In this document: one piece after another, positions 31,018 through 42,108 of the stretch
Numbering within the stretch: position 1 is the first letter of the stretch
How the letters are laid out: every line of letters begins with the position of its first letter
Assembly: GCA_013407085.1 (NCBI GenBank)
Contig: JACCGJ010000269.1
Coordinates: forward strand, 1-64,000
Source of the DNA: Atriophallophorus winterbourni
Lineage: Eukaryota > Platyhelminthes > Trematoda > Plagiorchiida > Microphallidae
Direction of reading: 5' to 3'
DNA: 64,000 bases
Notes under the pieces: model-generated
Told to the model about the DNA's origin: nothing
Databases searched by the model: none
Seen by the model: the letters and a program-made list of their open reading frames with translations, nothing else
Translations under genes and position numbers: made by a program

Positions 31018-34000
31018 ATGTCATCAAATGATTTACTAGCTGGTCACCCATCGGAAAACGCCATTAGCATGGCGTGCCCGTCGTTCGATATTTCAAATCC
31101 TCGAATTTGGTTCGCACAGTTAGAAGCTGTTTTTCGCTGCAGAGGCATCTCGCGACAAGAGACCATGTTTTCATACGTCGCCGCCAATCTCCCTACTTCA
31201 GTTGCGTCTGAAGTTATTGATTTTATTGACCCCATGCCTAGCGAAGATCCCTATTCGCAACTTAAGGCAGCCGTACTTAAACGCACATCCGTTTCAGACG
31301 AAGCGCGTTTACAGAAACTTTTATCTGGCGTCGAACTAGGTGACCGTACCCCATCCCAGCTACTACGGTTCATGCGCTCATTAGTCGGGCAGACGAACAT
31401 GGACGATTCCATTTTACGCCACCTTTGGCTAAAATGTTTACCGGTGAACACTAAGACTATTCTCGACGCGTCTAGCGATTTCCTGATACTCGACACTTTG
31501 GCTGAAACTGCCGATAAAATACACGAGTTCATGGCCCCGCGATCCGTTAGCGCCGTAGCAGAGAGTACTCCTACGATTGATTGTTCACCATTAAACGCAA
31601 TCACCGAACGTCTATCAGGACTTGAAGCCGCGATTAACTTTGGTCGCCATAGAAGTCCCAGTCGTAGTCCTCGACGTCGACAAAGTCCGCATAACGACAA
31701 GCCGTTCTGCTACTTTCACTACCGATTTGGCGATCGTGCAAAAAGGTGTCGACCCGGATGTAAACACCCAAAGGCTTTTCAAACAGCCTGCGGGAAACTT
31801 CCGCGCCAGCCAGTAATCGCGACAGCTGCTGCTGGCCCCTCCCACAGTCGCCTGCTTTTTGTGTACGATTCATCCACGCGGTTGAAATTTCTCGTCGACA
31901 CAGGTGCAGAGGTTAGCGTTATTCCCCGATCTCAGGCACAACGCAACCTGACACCCTCCGGCATTACACTACAGGCGGCCAACAACACAAAGATCGCGAC
32001 CTATGGTGAGACTTGTTTAACATTAAACCTTGGTTTGCGTAGGCAATTCCCGTTTATCTTTTTGATTGCGGACGTCCAAAAACCGATTATTGGTATTGAC
32101 TTTCTCAGCAAATTTGGCCTAACGGTCGATGTGCGACAGAGAATGTTACGCGACGATACCACGTCACTTAACGTCCACGGGAATGTAGCCTGCATCAATA
32201 CGCTTGGATTGCGTGTGTTTGTGCCCGAACACGACACATTTTCGTCACTGTTCTGCAAGTTCCCTTCCCTCACACGCCCTTCGTCCAATAGCGATAAACC
32301 TAAGCACAATGTCCTCCACCACATTCTCACGAAAGGTCCCCCGGTTTTTGCACGTGCCCGCCGCCTGGCACCAGAGAGACTAAAAGCAGCTAAAAGTGAA
32401 TTTCAACTTATGATCAACATGGGCATTGTACGTCCATCTAGCAGCTCGTGGGCTTCTCCCCTGCATATGGTTGCTAAAAAGAACGGTGATTGGAGACCCT
32501 GCGGTGATTACCGCGCTCTAAATAATATTACTGTTCCGGACCGTTATCCCATCCCCCATATTCACGATTTCGCGTTGAACCTACGCGGTAAAAGTGTTTT
32601 CTCAAAGTTGGATCTTGTTCGAGCATATCATCAAATCCCCGTGGCCCCGGAAGATATTGCAAAAACTGCTGTTATTACTCCATTCGGCTTATTCGAATTC
32701 TTACGCATGCCATTTGGTCTACGTAACGCAGCGCAGTCTTTCCAACGCTTCATGGATGAAGTTTTAAGAGGCCTGGATTTTGTTTACGTTTATATCGACG
32801 ATGTTCTTATAGCAAGCTCATCCACCGACGAACACTTTCAACATATGCACACCGTTTTACAACGTTTCGTTGACTATGGCATCACGATCAATTTTGAAAA
32901 GTGCGTTTTTAATCAGAATTCCGTCGAATTTCTCGGTCACACGATCGACGCCGATGGTATTCAACCCGTCCATGCAAAAGCCCAAGCCATTTCCGACTAC
33001 CCCCTCCCCCAGTCTATCAAGAGTCTACGCCGTTTTTTGGGTATGGTGAATTACTACTGCCGTTTTATCCCTCAGTGCGCCCAAACCCTACAACCGCTTA
33101 CAGATCTTTTGAAAGGAAATGCAAAGAAACTTGTTCTGAGTACCGAAGCCACGTCTGCGTTCACTGCTATCAAGGAACGGTTGATTAAGGCTACAACCTT
33201 AAAGCATCTCAACACAGATCCCTCGACGCGTCTCTTATTGACTACCGATGCATCGCAGGTCGCTGTTGGCGCCGTTCTACAACAGATAGTGGATGGTCAT
33301 ATTGAACCGCTCGCATTCTTTTCCAAAAAGCTTCAACCAACTCAGACTCGATACAGCACATTTAGCCGAGAACTCTTAGCTATTTACTTTGCTGTTAAAC
33401 ATTTCCGTCACCACTTAGAGGGTCGAATTTTTACTATATATACCGACCACAAGCCCCTGATTTATTCCCTACGTTCACCGTCCGATCGGCATTCCCCGCG
33501 AGAGCTGCGTCACCTTGATTTCATCTCTCAGTTTACCACCGACATCCGTCATATCGATGGTTGTAGCAACGTGGTAGCTGATGCGTTATCCCGTGGTGAC
33601 ATTCACGAACTCTCGAATACGGCTATCGATCTTCCCGAGATAGCCAGAAACCAAGAGACTGATCCGGAATTCGACGCACTCCAGTCTAACAAATCCCTAA
33701 AGATCGTCCGTTTGCCATTGCTGAACTGTGAGCAATACATTTACTGTGACATTTCCACCGGTAATCCGAGGCCTTTTGTTCCTCAATCATATCGGCGGAA
33801 AGTTTTCGACCACTTACATGGTTTATCTCACCCCGGGATACGTTCTACAGTAAAGCTCATCACAGCACGCTTTATTTGGTCTAATATCCGTACTGACATT
33901 CGCCTTTGGGCTAAACATTGTGTTGCTTGCCAAACTAGCAAGATACACCGTCATACAAAGACCTCCCCTGGCAAATTCGATCTCCCGAACTCCCGTTTTC

Positions 34001-34974
34001 AACACGTTCATGTTGACATAGTTGGTCCCCTACCAATTAGCAACAAGTTCACCTATCTCTTGACTTGCGTTGATCGTTATACCCGCTGGCCCCAAGCGAC
34101 CCCCATACCCGATATTTCTTCGGAGACTGTTGCCCGTGCTTTTATCGAATCATGGATTTCTATTTTCGGAGTTCCCTCAACTGTTACCACTGATCGAGGT
34201 TCACAGTTTACTTCCACATTATTCCGGGACTTGAATCGAATCCTTGGTTGTTCCCATCTCCGTACCACTGCTTATCATCCCGCTGCCAATGGTATGGTAG
34301 AACGTTTTCACCGCCAGTTAAAGGCTGCAATCACTGCCTCTTCTACTACACAATGGTCTGAACGATTACCTATCATTCTTCTCGGCATTCGTAATACAAT
34401 CAAAGAAGATGTAGGTTGCTGTCCCACTGAACTTGTTTTTGGCTCGACTATCAGACTTCCCGGTGAAATGTTTATCGATGCTCGCACTACCGGTGAAATT
34501 GACCCAGTATCCTATGTTACCCGGTTAAAACAACATTTCCGATCCCTCCGACCTATACCCACACGCCCGAACACTCGACCTGATCAGATACACCCTGATC
34601 TACACACATGCACCCATGTTTTCGTTCGCGTTGATAACGTCAAGAAACCTTTGCAAGCACCTTATACCGGTCCGTACAAAGTCCTGCAACGCAAACCGAA
34701 GTATTATATTCTCGAGTACAACGGAAAGAGTGATTCGATCAGTATTGATCGTCTGAAGCCTGCATACATCGAACAATCGTTACCCAGTGTGCCTCCATCC
34801 TCTACACCCCCTACTCAGCCTATGACTGACGATATGTCAAACCCATCCTGCACCCCTCCCACCCAACCAATGACTGATACATCATCCACCCCATCACAAC
34901 CACCCACACGCGTTCCCGATACCAAGCGCATCAAACGAACCCGTTTCGGTTGCAATATTGTACACCTTATTTGA
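31018..34974 (+). CDS. Gypsy3 Gag-Pol polyprotein, intact
   Basis: 1,318 codons with no stop. Order: Gag (~1-225, SNPRIWF and [14 protein letters not shown]); a CHCC zinc box C231-x2-H234-x9-C244-x3-C248; aspartic protease with D294-T-G-A; RT with [22 protein letters not shown] and FGLRNAAQ, and the catalytic Y592-IDD; RNase H with [14 protein letters not shown] (D744) and [10 protein letters not shown]; integrase with an HHCC-type zinc region and a D1000, D1059, E1095 triad with the canonical 35-residue spacing; then a TGPYKV C-terminal motif and a proline/threonine-rich tail. Gag and Pol share one frame, so no frameshift is needed; how the Gag:Pol ratio is set is not visible. All catalytic residues I can check are present. 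Confidence 0.95.
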   Translation: MSSNDLLAGHPSENAISMACPSFDISNPRIWFAQLEAVFRCRGISRQETMFSYVAANLPTSVASEVIDFIDPMPSEDPYSQLKAAVLKRTSVSDEARLQKLLSGVELGDRTPSQLLRFMRSLVGQTNMDDSILRHLWLKCLPVNTKTILDASSDFLILDTLAETADKIHEFMAPRSVSAVAESTPTIDCSPLNAITERLSGLEAAINFGRHRSPSRSPRRRQSPHNDKPFCYFHYRFGDRAKRCRPGCKHPKAFQTACGKLPRQPVIATAAAGPSHSRLLFVYDSSTRLKFLVDTGAEVSVIPRSQAQRNLTPSGITLQAANNTKIATYGETCLTLNLGLRRQFPFIFLIADVQKPIIGIDFLSKFGLTVDVRQRMLRDDTTSLNVHGNVACINTLGLRVFVPEHDTFSSLFCKFPSLTRPSSNSDKPKHNVLHHILTKGPPVFARARRLAPERLKAAKSEFQLMINMGIVRPSSSSWASPLHMVAKKNGDWRPCGDYRALNNITVPDRYPIPHIHDFALNLRGKSVFSKLDLVRAYHQIPVAPEDIAKTAVITPFGLFEFLRMPFGLRNAAQSFQRFMDEVLRGLDFVYVYIDDVLIASSSTDEHFQHMHTVLQRFVDYGITINFEKCVFNQNSVEFLGHTIDADGIQPVHAKAQAISDYPLPQSIKSLRRFLGMVNYYCRFIPQCAQTLQPLTDLLKGNAKKLVLSTEATSAFTAIKERLIKATTLKHLNTDPSTRLLLTTDASQVAVGAVLQQIVDGHIEPLAFFSKKLQPTQTRYSTFSRELLAIYFAVKHFRHHLEGRIFTIYTDHKPLIYSLRSPSDRHSPRELRHLDFISQFTTDIRHIDGCSNVVADALSRGDIHELSNTAIDLPEIARNQETDPEFDALQSNKSLKIVRLPLLNCEQYIYCDISTGNPRPFVPQSYRRKVFDHLHGLSHPGIRSTVKLITARFIWSNIRTDIRLWAKHCVACQTSKIHRHTKTSPGKFDLPNSRFQHVHVDIVGPLPISNKFTYLLTCVDRYTRWPQATPIPDISSETVARAFIESWISIFGVPSTVTTDRGSQFTSTLFRDLNRILGCSHLRTTAYHPAANGMVERFHRQLKAAITASSTTQWSERLPIILLGIRNTIKEDVGCCPTELVFGSTIRLPGEMFIDARTTGEIDPVSYVTRLKQHFRSLRPIPTRPNTRPDQIHPDLHTCTHVFVRVDNVKKPLQAPYTGPYKVLQRKPKYYILEYNGKSDSISIDRLKPAYIEQSLPSVPPSSTPPTQPMTDDMSNPSCTPPTQPMTDTSSTPSQPPTRVPDTKRIKRTRFGCNIVHLI

Positions 34975-35042
34975 TGGGACTTACAAACATTGACAGTATC
35001 GAGCGTTTCTCCTTCCTGATCCACGCTCTAGGGGGGGAGTTC

Positions 35043-35404
35043 TGTAGCACTTGTATATTATTTATTCTTAATCAATTCTGACAATATTTTTCATTGTTAT
35101 TATTGTACCGTATCTTGCATTTTGTTTTAATGTTTTGATACACAACATACACTTTTTCGAACTCGACTCGTGCTTCTGATTTCGCGTGCTTGTGGATTCG
35201 GTTGATTGGACTCGATGTTAACATTCTGTTGCGACTAACAATCTCGACATCAATTTCAGCATTCGTTGGAATTTATTTTCGTTCAAGAATATTTCTCGAG
35301 CAAAAGAAGGATATTGTAACGGATTTGTATTCTCTGAACATTTCGTGAGTTACAGCTATTTTCTGTAATTTCTGCGTTCTTATTTTGAGTATTTATCCGC
35401 TACA
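35043..35404 (+). repeat. Gypsy3 3' LTR
   Basis: A 362 bp copy of the 5' LTR, TGTAGC to GCTACA, preceded by the polypurine run AGGGGGGGAG. The right flank begins with GATT, the target duplication, and continues LINE B (minus) sequence. Confidence 0.95.
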
Positions 35405-36886
35405 GATTGCATCTTACTTTATAAGATGAAGGATTAGAGTAGCCTAACATGATTCTGCTAATTCTACGTTGAAGGCTTTCTGAGAGAATACAGTCACGCC
35501 TAGCGATGTGAGAGTAGGCTATATTACAGTAATCAAGAAGCGGTAATACTTTCATTTTATATAGACAATCTTCTTTCACGAAAGAGGAATTTTTGATTTA
35601 TCAACCCAAAATTCTGTCTATCTCTTGCTATGAGAAATCGTACTTGTTCGTTGAAATTGAGAGATGAAGAATATCTGAATCCTTAGTCTTTGATTTCGTT
35701 AGAAGGTGCGAGTGGTTCATTGTTGAGAATAATAATACCGGGGGGTATTGAGCAGCGTATACCCATGAATTGCGTCTTCAGAGCTGAGAATCCTAACCCC
35801 TATTGGGAGCCCCAACTTGAAAGGGTTGGTAGATCATCGTTGAGGGAGTCTATAGCCTGTGATATCTTTATATCTGGAAAAGCTAAGACAAGTTTAATAT
35901 CATCCACAAAGATAAAAAGCTTTGAGTGTTTTACGAAATCTTGCACATCATTAATATATATAAGAAAAAGGAGGGGACCTGGTACGCTACCCTGAATGAT
36001 TCCACTTGGTATAGGTTGTGTTTCAGAGGATATGCTATTAACGGAAACGGAGAAGGTGCGGTCAGTAAGATATGAACAGAACCAATTAAATAGTGATCCG
36101 AAAATACCAAGTGATGATAATTTTCGAAGAAGAATAGAATGAGGAACCTTATCAAATGCTTTGGTAATGTCTAAAAAAACTGTCAGTACAGCTAATCCAT
36201 GATCTATGGAGGTGGTTACATAGTCCAAATATTCCAACTGACAGGTAATGCAGGACTTCTGATTTAAGAAGCCATGTTGGAATGGAGAGAAAGCGTTTGG
36301 GACCAAGTAAGCTATTAGTGCGTTTTTGATCAACTATTCGAATAGCCTAGAGAGAAAAGGTGTGTGATTAATTGGGCGATAATTAGTGATGATGTGCGAG
36401 TTCCCTGTTTTAAACCGAGGTATAATGACAGAATGTTTCCATTCCAAGGTAAATATACCAGATTTAACAGAAAGATTTAACAGGTTAAATAAAATTAAAG
36501 GTATATCATCCGTATTTAGTTGCAAGATTGCTGGAACAAAGCCTACAGTATCATGCTTGTAAGAAGCTTTGCTTCGCCGACACATTGCGCTAACTTCTTG
36601 TAAATTAAAGGAGATGGAATCAATACACATTGAATTATTATTTTCATTTGGGAGTACAGGGTATACGCTGGTATTTTGACCTGGAATAGGGTATATGGTG
36701 GTATTGAATGATTGGCTAAAATAGTTTAAAAATAGCATACTTATTTCTGAAGAATCTGATGTGGATGAATCCATATCATCATGGGGGAACAAAATTGTAG
36801 AAATTTCATGTTTACTTAGAGTATATCGAGATCTTGTTAGATTATTCAAAGACTTGGTCTTCGAAGCACTGTTCAGGGCCATTCTT
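35405..36886 (-). pseudogene. LINE B ORF2, RT region (upstream of Gypsy3)
   Basis: Minus-strand RT of LINE B: an EN-RT linker stretch (36882-36700), SFNLQEVSAMCRRSKAS, IIPRFKTGNSH and NYRPINHTPF, then after a frame break FQHGFLNQKSCITC, FLDITKAFDKVPHS, a GIIQGSVPGPLLFLIYINDV motif and FVDDIKLV, where the usual FADD is FVDD. It begins abruptly at 36886 next to the tail of F1. Its missing 5' half is at 54425-56262. LINE B RT is distinct from C-F, with a DITKAF rather than a DFSKAF motif. Confidence 0.85.
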
Positions 36887-38554
36887 TCTTCAGTTCAGTT
36901 CAGTTTGCACAGGACAGTATATGGCTAACAAGCCAATCGAGCGTCCAGAATTTCTTTCGGTGGAAAGCTGCAGAGAAGCACCCACCACTGCCAAAACGTA
37001 TATTCTTTTTGTCTGTTTGAAATCTTCGCCGATCGCGAAGCCAAGAGATTATCCGGGTTGAACTTAGGAAGCACCGCGTTATAGCCGATGCTGGAAAAAG
37101 AAAGAGCAGTTTCTCTTCACCAGCACGGTGAGAGGTTAGCTGAAGTAGCATTGTGTATAATAAAAATTAAAGAACACAGAGAATTCTAGCCCTCACTATA
37201 TTCACGGGATAATGCTAAAAAATGAAAAACCTAAGCTTGTAAAGCAATCAAGGCGAGTATTCAGGAAACAAATTACCCCAGTTGCGGTCCAACCCCTGCT
37301 TAAAACTAGACACGGTACTGCAGGATATAAGTTCTTCTGGGAGAATGTTCCAGAAGTTAACAACCCTAAGGCTGAAAAAGTGTTTCCTGGAGTCTAGCCG
37401 ACATCGTTTCTTAGCAATTTTAAGTGAGTGGCCCCGGGTGCCCAGCTCGGGACTTAAGGTAAAGAAGTCGTTCATTTGCACGCCACTCAAACCCTTCAAG
37501 ATCTTAAAGGTTTCTATTAAGTCACCTCTTAAACGACGGCGCCTAAGGGAGAAAAGATCGAGAGACATTAGGCGCACAGCGTACGGTTTCCCTCGCTGAC
37601 CTTCAATCATGCGAGTTGCGAGGCGCTGTACACTTTCAAGTCGAAGGATGTCCTTTTTGTAGTGAGGACACCACGCCTGAACACAGTATTCAAGATGCGG
37701 CCGAACTAATGCCTTGTACAGTGGCAGGAATACATCGGGTCTTCTGCTCGATAGCACTGATTTCAGCCGAAAAAGTACCTTGCGTGCACGCTGAGCCGCA
37801 GCGGCACATTGGTCCTCCCATTTGAAGTCAGCCCTAACCAGTACACCCAAATCCTTAACACACTGTGTGGCGTTAACACTGAAGGAATTCCCCGCCACCT
37901 GGACCGAAATCTTATCAACCAGTGTTGACAAGAGTTGGCTCTTATTTAGGTTCAGAGGGAGATCCCACTGGTATGACCAGTTTATGACCCGCTCAAGGTC
38001 GTGCATCAAGGTATCTTCATCCGTTGATCCGATGAATTTCACATCATCCGCAAAAATGAAGCATGGGCACTTCAATTCAGAGTACAAGTCATCGATGGGA
38101 ATCAGGAATAGAAGAGGACCAAGTACCGAACCTTGGGGTACACCACTGATCACGTCGGTTTGATTCGACAGCGTACCTCCTACTCTCACTCGGAATGTCC
38201 TACCTGTAAGGAAGACCTTTATCCAAGCAAGTAGACTACCCCGTATGCCGTTGGCTGCTAGCTTAACCCTTTAGCGACCAACTTTTTTGTGGATTAAGAA
38301 AAAATATTTTTGTAAATTTTGCAAAGACCTTCTGCATACTGATGGAATGACGCACATTGAGAGCCAGACAGTCTAAGAACGATGCTTCGACATGTCTGAA
38401 CTCGTTCAAACCTCGCAGCAACCGAATATTGTTCACTGTTTAATTATTAGAACAGTTATCCAAAAGAGGACCGTATGGTCCTTTTGGTCGCTAAAGGGTT
38501 AATCTCTAGAAGGCGGTGATTTACGGAATCGAAAGCCTTACTGAAGTCTAGGTA
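36887..38554 (-). mobile_element. LINE F1, 5'-truncated
   Basis: Minus-strand LINE F. Frame 38189-37248 has SGVPQGSVLGPLLFLIPIDD, FADDVKFIGS, HLEYCVQAW, RRRLRGDLIETFKIL and a WNILPEEL C-terminus; upstream to 38554 are WIKVFLTGRTFRVRV and the SKAFDSVNHR region. The 3' UTR (37247-36887) has the CACC/GGTG hairpin (37112-37137), the CGAGCGTCCAGAATTTC module and the (CTGAA)n tail. A MITE interrupts it at 38267-38498. 5' truncation falls at TCTAGGTA (38554), directly against LINE D2. Confidence 0.88.
38267..38498. mobile_element. TTAA-flanked MITE (piggyBac-like termini)
   Basis: A 232 bp insert with perfect 15 bp terminal inverted repeats, CCCTTTAGCGACCAA on the left and its reverse complement on the right, flanked on both sides by TTAA (38263-38266, 38499-38502). 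LINE F paralogs at 50580-50600, 51830 and 53080 lack it and read CCTAATC across the site, which confirms the insertion. An internal palindrome AGGACC-GTAT-GGTCCT lies next to the right end. TTAA targets and CCC-beginning termini are known for piggyBac elements; there is no transposase ORF. Confidence 0.9.
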
Positions 38555-41500
38555 TATTTCAATCAAGAACGCTCAAGTGCTGGTAGAAAATATAAGGGAC
38601 GAATCTTGGCTAAGTTGTGATGCAGCAAATGAAAGCCTCGCTTCGTATGCGCTCAACGCTCCTGCATTAAGAACCTCAACGCCACAACCTTCCAGCGACA
38701 TAGATTCTCCACACAGCACTAATTTGGACATACCAAAAAACTTGGTAATACCTCGGGTTTTGCGCCCGAGGGTTGTCTGAAATTAGGCGGAGTACATCGA
38801 AATGCTGTGAACATACTATACACAAATGCTTGCAGCGTGCGTAGTAAATGGCTGGAATTAATGCAGAAAGCCTCCAGAAGTAAATCTAGGATCCTAGGTG
38901 TATCAGAGACCTGGCTCCAAGATGCAGACTTTATTCCAGTTGATCTTCTTTCGACATATACAGCCATCAGATCGGATAGACCAGATGGTAGACGCAGAGA
39001 AGGAGCTATAATACTACAACAACATGGTATTAAATACCAAGACTCTGGCATCAAAATGACCACCTTCGGCATCCAGCTGGTCTTGACAATCGTCACAGAC
39101 GGTAAGCTTTCTTTTGCGTTAGGCTGCTTATACAGGGCACCCGGCGCTTCTGAGGAGGAGGACGAGGAACTTAGGGAACTTCTCACCAGGTTGCTCAAAA
39201 CTGCCCCACGAGTCTATTTAATAGGTGACTTCAACTTACCGGGTATTGACTGGGACACTCAGACAACCTGTGATAGAATTTCCCAGGTATATCTCGATTG
39301 GATGCACTCCAGTGCGCTTCATCAGCACGTAAGTGAGAAAACTAGGTACAGAGATGGACATTCACCATCTACACTGGACCTACTTTTGTCTAAAGGTCCT
39401 AAAGATGTCCAAAACCTCTCTTACGACTCACCTTTAGGGAAAAGTGACCATGTCACCATAATATTCCAGGCAATTCTCTGTTTTCATAAGCCACCAGTCA
39501 AATACAGGCGTAATCTAAATCGAGTTGACTGGAATGCTGTACGGCTTTCCGCTTTACGATGTGACTGGTTCTCTGAAACCAATGACATCGAAAGTAAATG
39601 GTCGGTTATTAAGCGCAATATTTTAAGTCTTCAAGACCTTTACTGTCCTTTTCGACCTATACGGCTAAAGAACAAGCCACCTCGGTGGACTCCTGCGGTG
39701 CGACACAACATTATTGGGCGCGACAGACACTGGCGGAGATACACAGCCTTACTAACCTATAGAAATTGGTCGTGCTATAAGGCTTCGAGGAACAACACAG
39801 TGAAGCAACAACGGAAGCTTAGGCGATGCTACGAAACTTACCTGGCGATCTCTGCTAAAAAGTACTCTAAGAGGTATTATAGTTATGTTCAGTCTAAGGG
39901 TAAGACAAGAGATCACATAGGTACCCTAATATTAGACAATTGCCAGAAAGCCAATTCTGACCCCGGAACGGCAGCAGCTTTGCTGGATTATTTTCCAAGC
40001 GTACATAGAATGGATGGCGGGGATGCGATTCACTCAGTCCCAACTCTTAATACGGAAATGGGTGCGCTCACTAAGCGAAGTAGTTTTTTTGCACGGATGA
40101 TGTCGCACGTGTCCTAAGGAATCTAGACGGAGATAAATCCGCCGGACCTGACGATGTGCATCCTGAAATTGTGAAGGAAATATCTACGGTACTAGCAGGG
40201 CCTCTATGTGAGTTATATAATGAATCGTTATGCGAAGGCATCCTACCAGATGACTGGAAGAAAGCCATTGTCGTACCCATTTCGAAGGGAGGTTGCGCAA
40301 ACATAGTTAAGAATTTCCGACCGGTAAGCTTGACTAGAGTTTTATGTAAAACCTCGGAGAGACTTATCAGGGATCGATTGTGGAGCCACCTCGTGCACAA
40401 TTCATCATCAAGCACGGTTCAGCATGGCTTTCTCAAAGGAAGGTCGTGTCTCTCAAATATTTTATGCTTCTTAGATCGAGTTTCTAAGCCACTGGATGAA
40501 GGCGAACGGGTAGAGGTCTTTTACTTAGACTTTAGTAAGGCGTTCGACTCGGTTAGTCACAGGTTCCTAGGGATGAAGCTTTCGGCCAAAGGCATATCTG
40601 GTAAGCTTCACGACTGGATAACCAGTTTTATTCGTGATAGATCCTTCCAGGTCCGTGTTAGCGATACTACCTCTGAATTCGCAACAGTTACAAGTCGGGT
40701 CCCACAAGGTTCGGTATTAGGCCCAATAATCTTTCTGATCTTCATCGATGATCTGGCATCGCAGTTGTCATGTCCCTGCTACATGTTTGCTGATGATGTC
40801 AAATTCACCGGATCCAGTGATCACGTTGATTTGTTGAGAGATATTGAAAAGGTCATTAAATGGTCGCAGGATTGGGATCTTCCTCTGAAACATAGTAAAT
40901 GTCATCTGTTGTCTGCAGCAGTCGACAGAATCACAGTAACTGCGAATAACGGTAGGATCGACTTTCAATCTATTCAGAGGATTAAGGATTTGGGTATAGT
41001 CGTAACAGCGGACTTCAAATGGGCTGCGCAGTGTGCCACCGCAGTACAACGAGCTAGAGAAGAACTCTTTAGGCTTAAATCCGTTCTGACATGTAGGACG
41101 CCAGGAGTGTTTATCCCTTTATACACGGCGATTGTCAGGCCGCATTTGTAATACTGCGTGCAAGCCTGGAGTCCCTTCTTTCGAAAGAACATATTACAAT
41201 TAGAAAGAGTCCAAAGACTGGCTACCAAAATGAATGAAGGTATATTTATGAAACCCTACGAAGAACGTCTAATTTCTTTAGGTCTCTTCTCCCTTCGGCG
41301 TCTACGGGGTGACTTCATAGAAACTTTCAAAATCCTGAAAGGCTTAAGCGACGAGGGCTGTCAAATCCTGTTCTCTCGAGCAATCAACCCCTCAACTAGA
41401 GGATATACATTGAAGTTCGCGAAAAACCACAGCCGTCTGAATCTTAGGCAACACTTTTTCAGTGAAAGAGTGGTAAGCTTCTGGAACAAGCTGCCTGAGG

Positions 41501-42108
41501 AACTAATAGCTTGCACATCAATAGAAGCATTAAAAAGGGGTTTAGATGTCTTGTGGCTTGAGCTTTTCCCAGACTTTTTCCCGTGAATATACCTGTTGTC
41601 TTTTGTCAAAATTGTCCTTTTTTGTTCATTTTGAAATTATATGGTCTTGACCACAATTTGAAGAAAACAAAAAAAATCCTGTTATATAATGCCTCGTTTT
41701 AAATGTCATGTTTTAAATGTAAGCACCAATTTTCCATAAATGACCTCTCACCGGCTTGGTGAAGAGAAACCCTTTCCGTTTTTCTCAGTCCCAGCTACAA
41801 ATTCTGGGACCGAAGGACGGCTTGGAAAACATCGGACGTACCTTCGCATACGACGAGGATACCGGAGGAAAATAAACCAACTTTAGCCGTGGTGGGCGCT
41901 CCTTTGAAGCTTTCCACAGACGGAAATTCTGGACGCTCGATTGGCTTATCCCTTGGCGGCGCGATCGTCGAGGATATCCAAATCACAATAAGAAAAAACG
42001 CTTTGGCAGTGGTGGTTGCTTCTCTGCAGCTTTCCACCGAAAGAAATTCTGGACGCTCGATTGGCTCGTTAGCCACATACTGTCCTGTGCAAACTGAACT
42101 GAACTGAA
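38555..42108 (+). mobile_element. LINE D2 (3' portion of ORF1, ORF2, 3' UTR)
   Basis: Plus-strand LINE D. ORF1 C-terminus at 38565-38780 (SIKNAQV-like start, ending RPRVV). ORF2 at ~38800-41586: endonuclease complete (SETWLQDAD, CLYRAPG, LIGDFNLPGIDWD, GKSDH); two +1 insertions near 40068-40090 shift frame; RT with SAGPDDVHPEI, LDFSKAFDSVSH, RVPQGSVLGP and intact FADDVKFTG; a TAA at ~41149 inside RPHLEYC; and the rest to 41586. The 3' UTR 41587-42108 has two tandem CGAGCGTCCAG modules, the hairpin at 41743 and the (CTGAA)n tail. It starts in mid-ORF1 at TATTTC, directly after F1. Confidence 0.88.

Larger units (their letters stand above)
30590..35404 (+). mobile_element. Gypsy3: complete CsRn1-like Ty3/Gypsy retrotransposon
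   Basis: A 4,815 bp element with two nearly identical LTRs, primer-binding site, one uninterrupted gag-pol frame, and a polypurine tract (35029-35039) directly before the 3' LTR. There is no env-like ORF. It sits in a minus-strand LINE B copy; LINE B paralogs at ~43540 and ~58630 provide the empty site and confirm the GATT duplication. The CHCC Gag box and primer site point to the CsRn1 clade. LTR identity of about 99.4% implies a young insertion. Confidence 0.95.

Noticed and set aside
31018..34974. Endogenous retrovirus with envelope
   Set aside because: Gag-Pol ends just before the polypurine tract and 3' LTR; there is no room or frame for an envelope gene, so it is an LTR retrotransposon.
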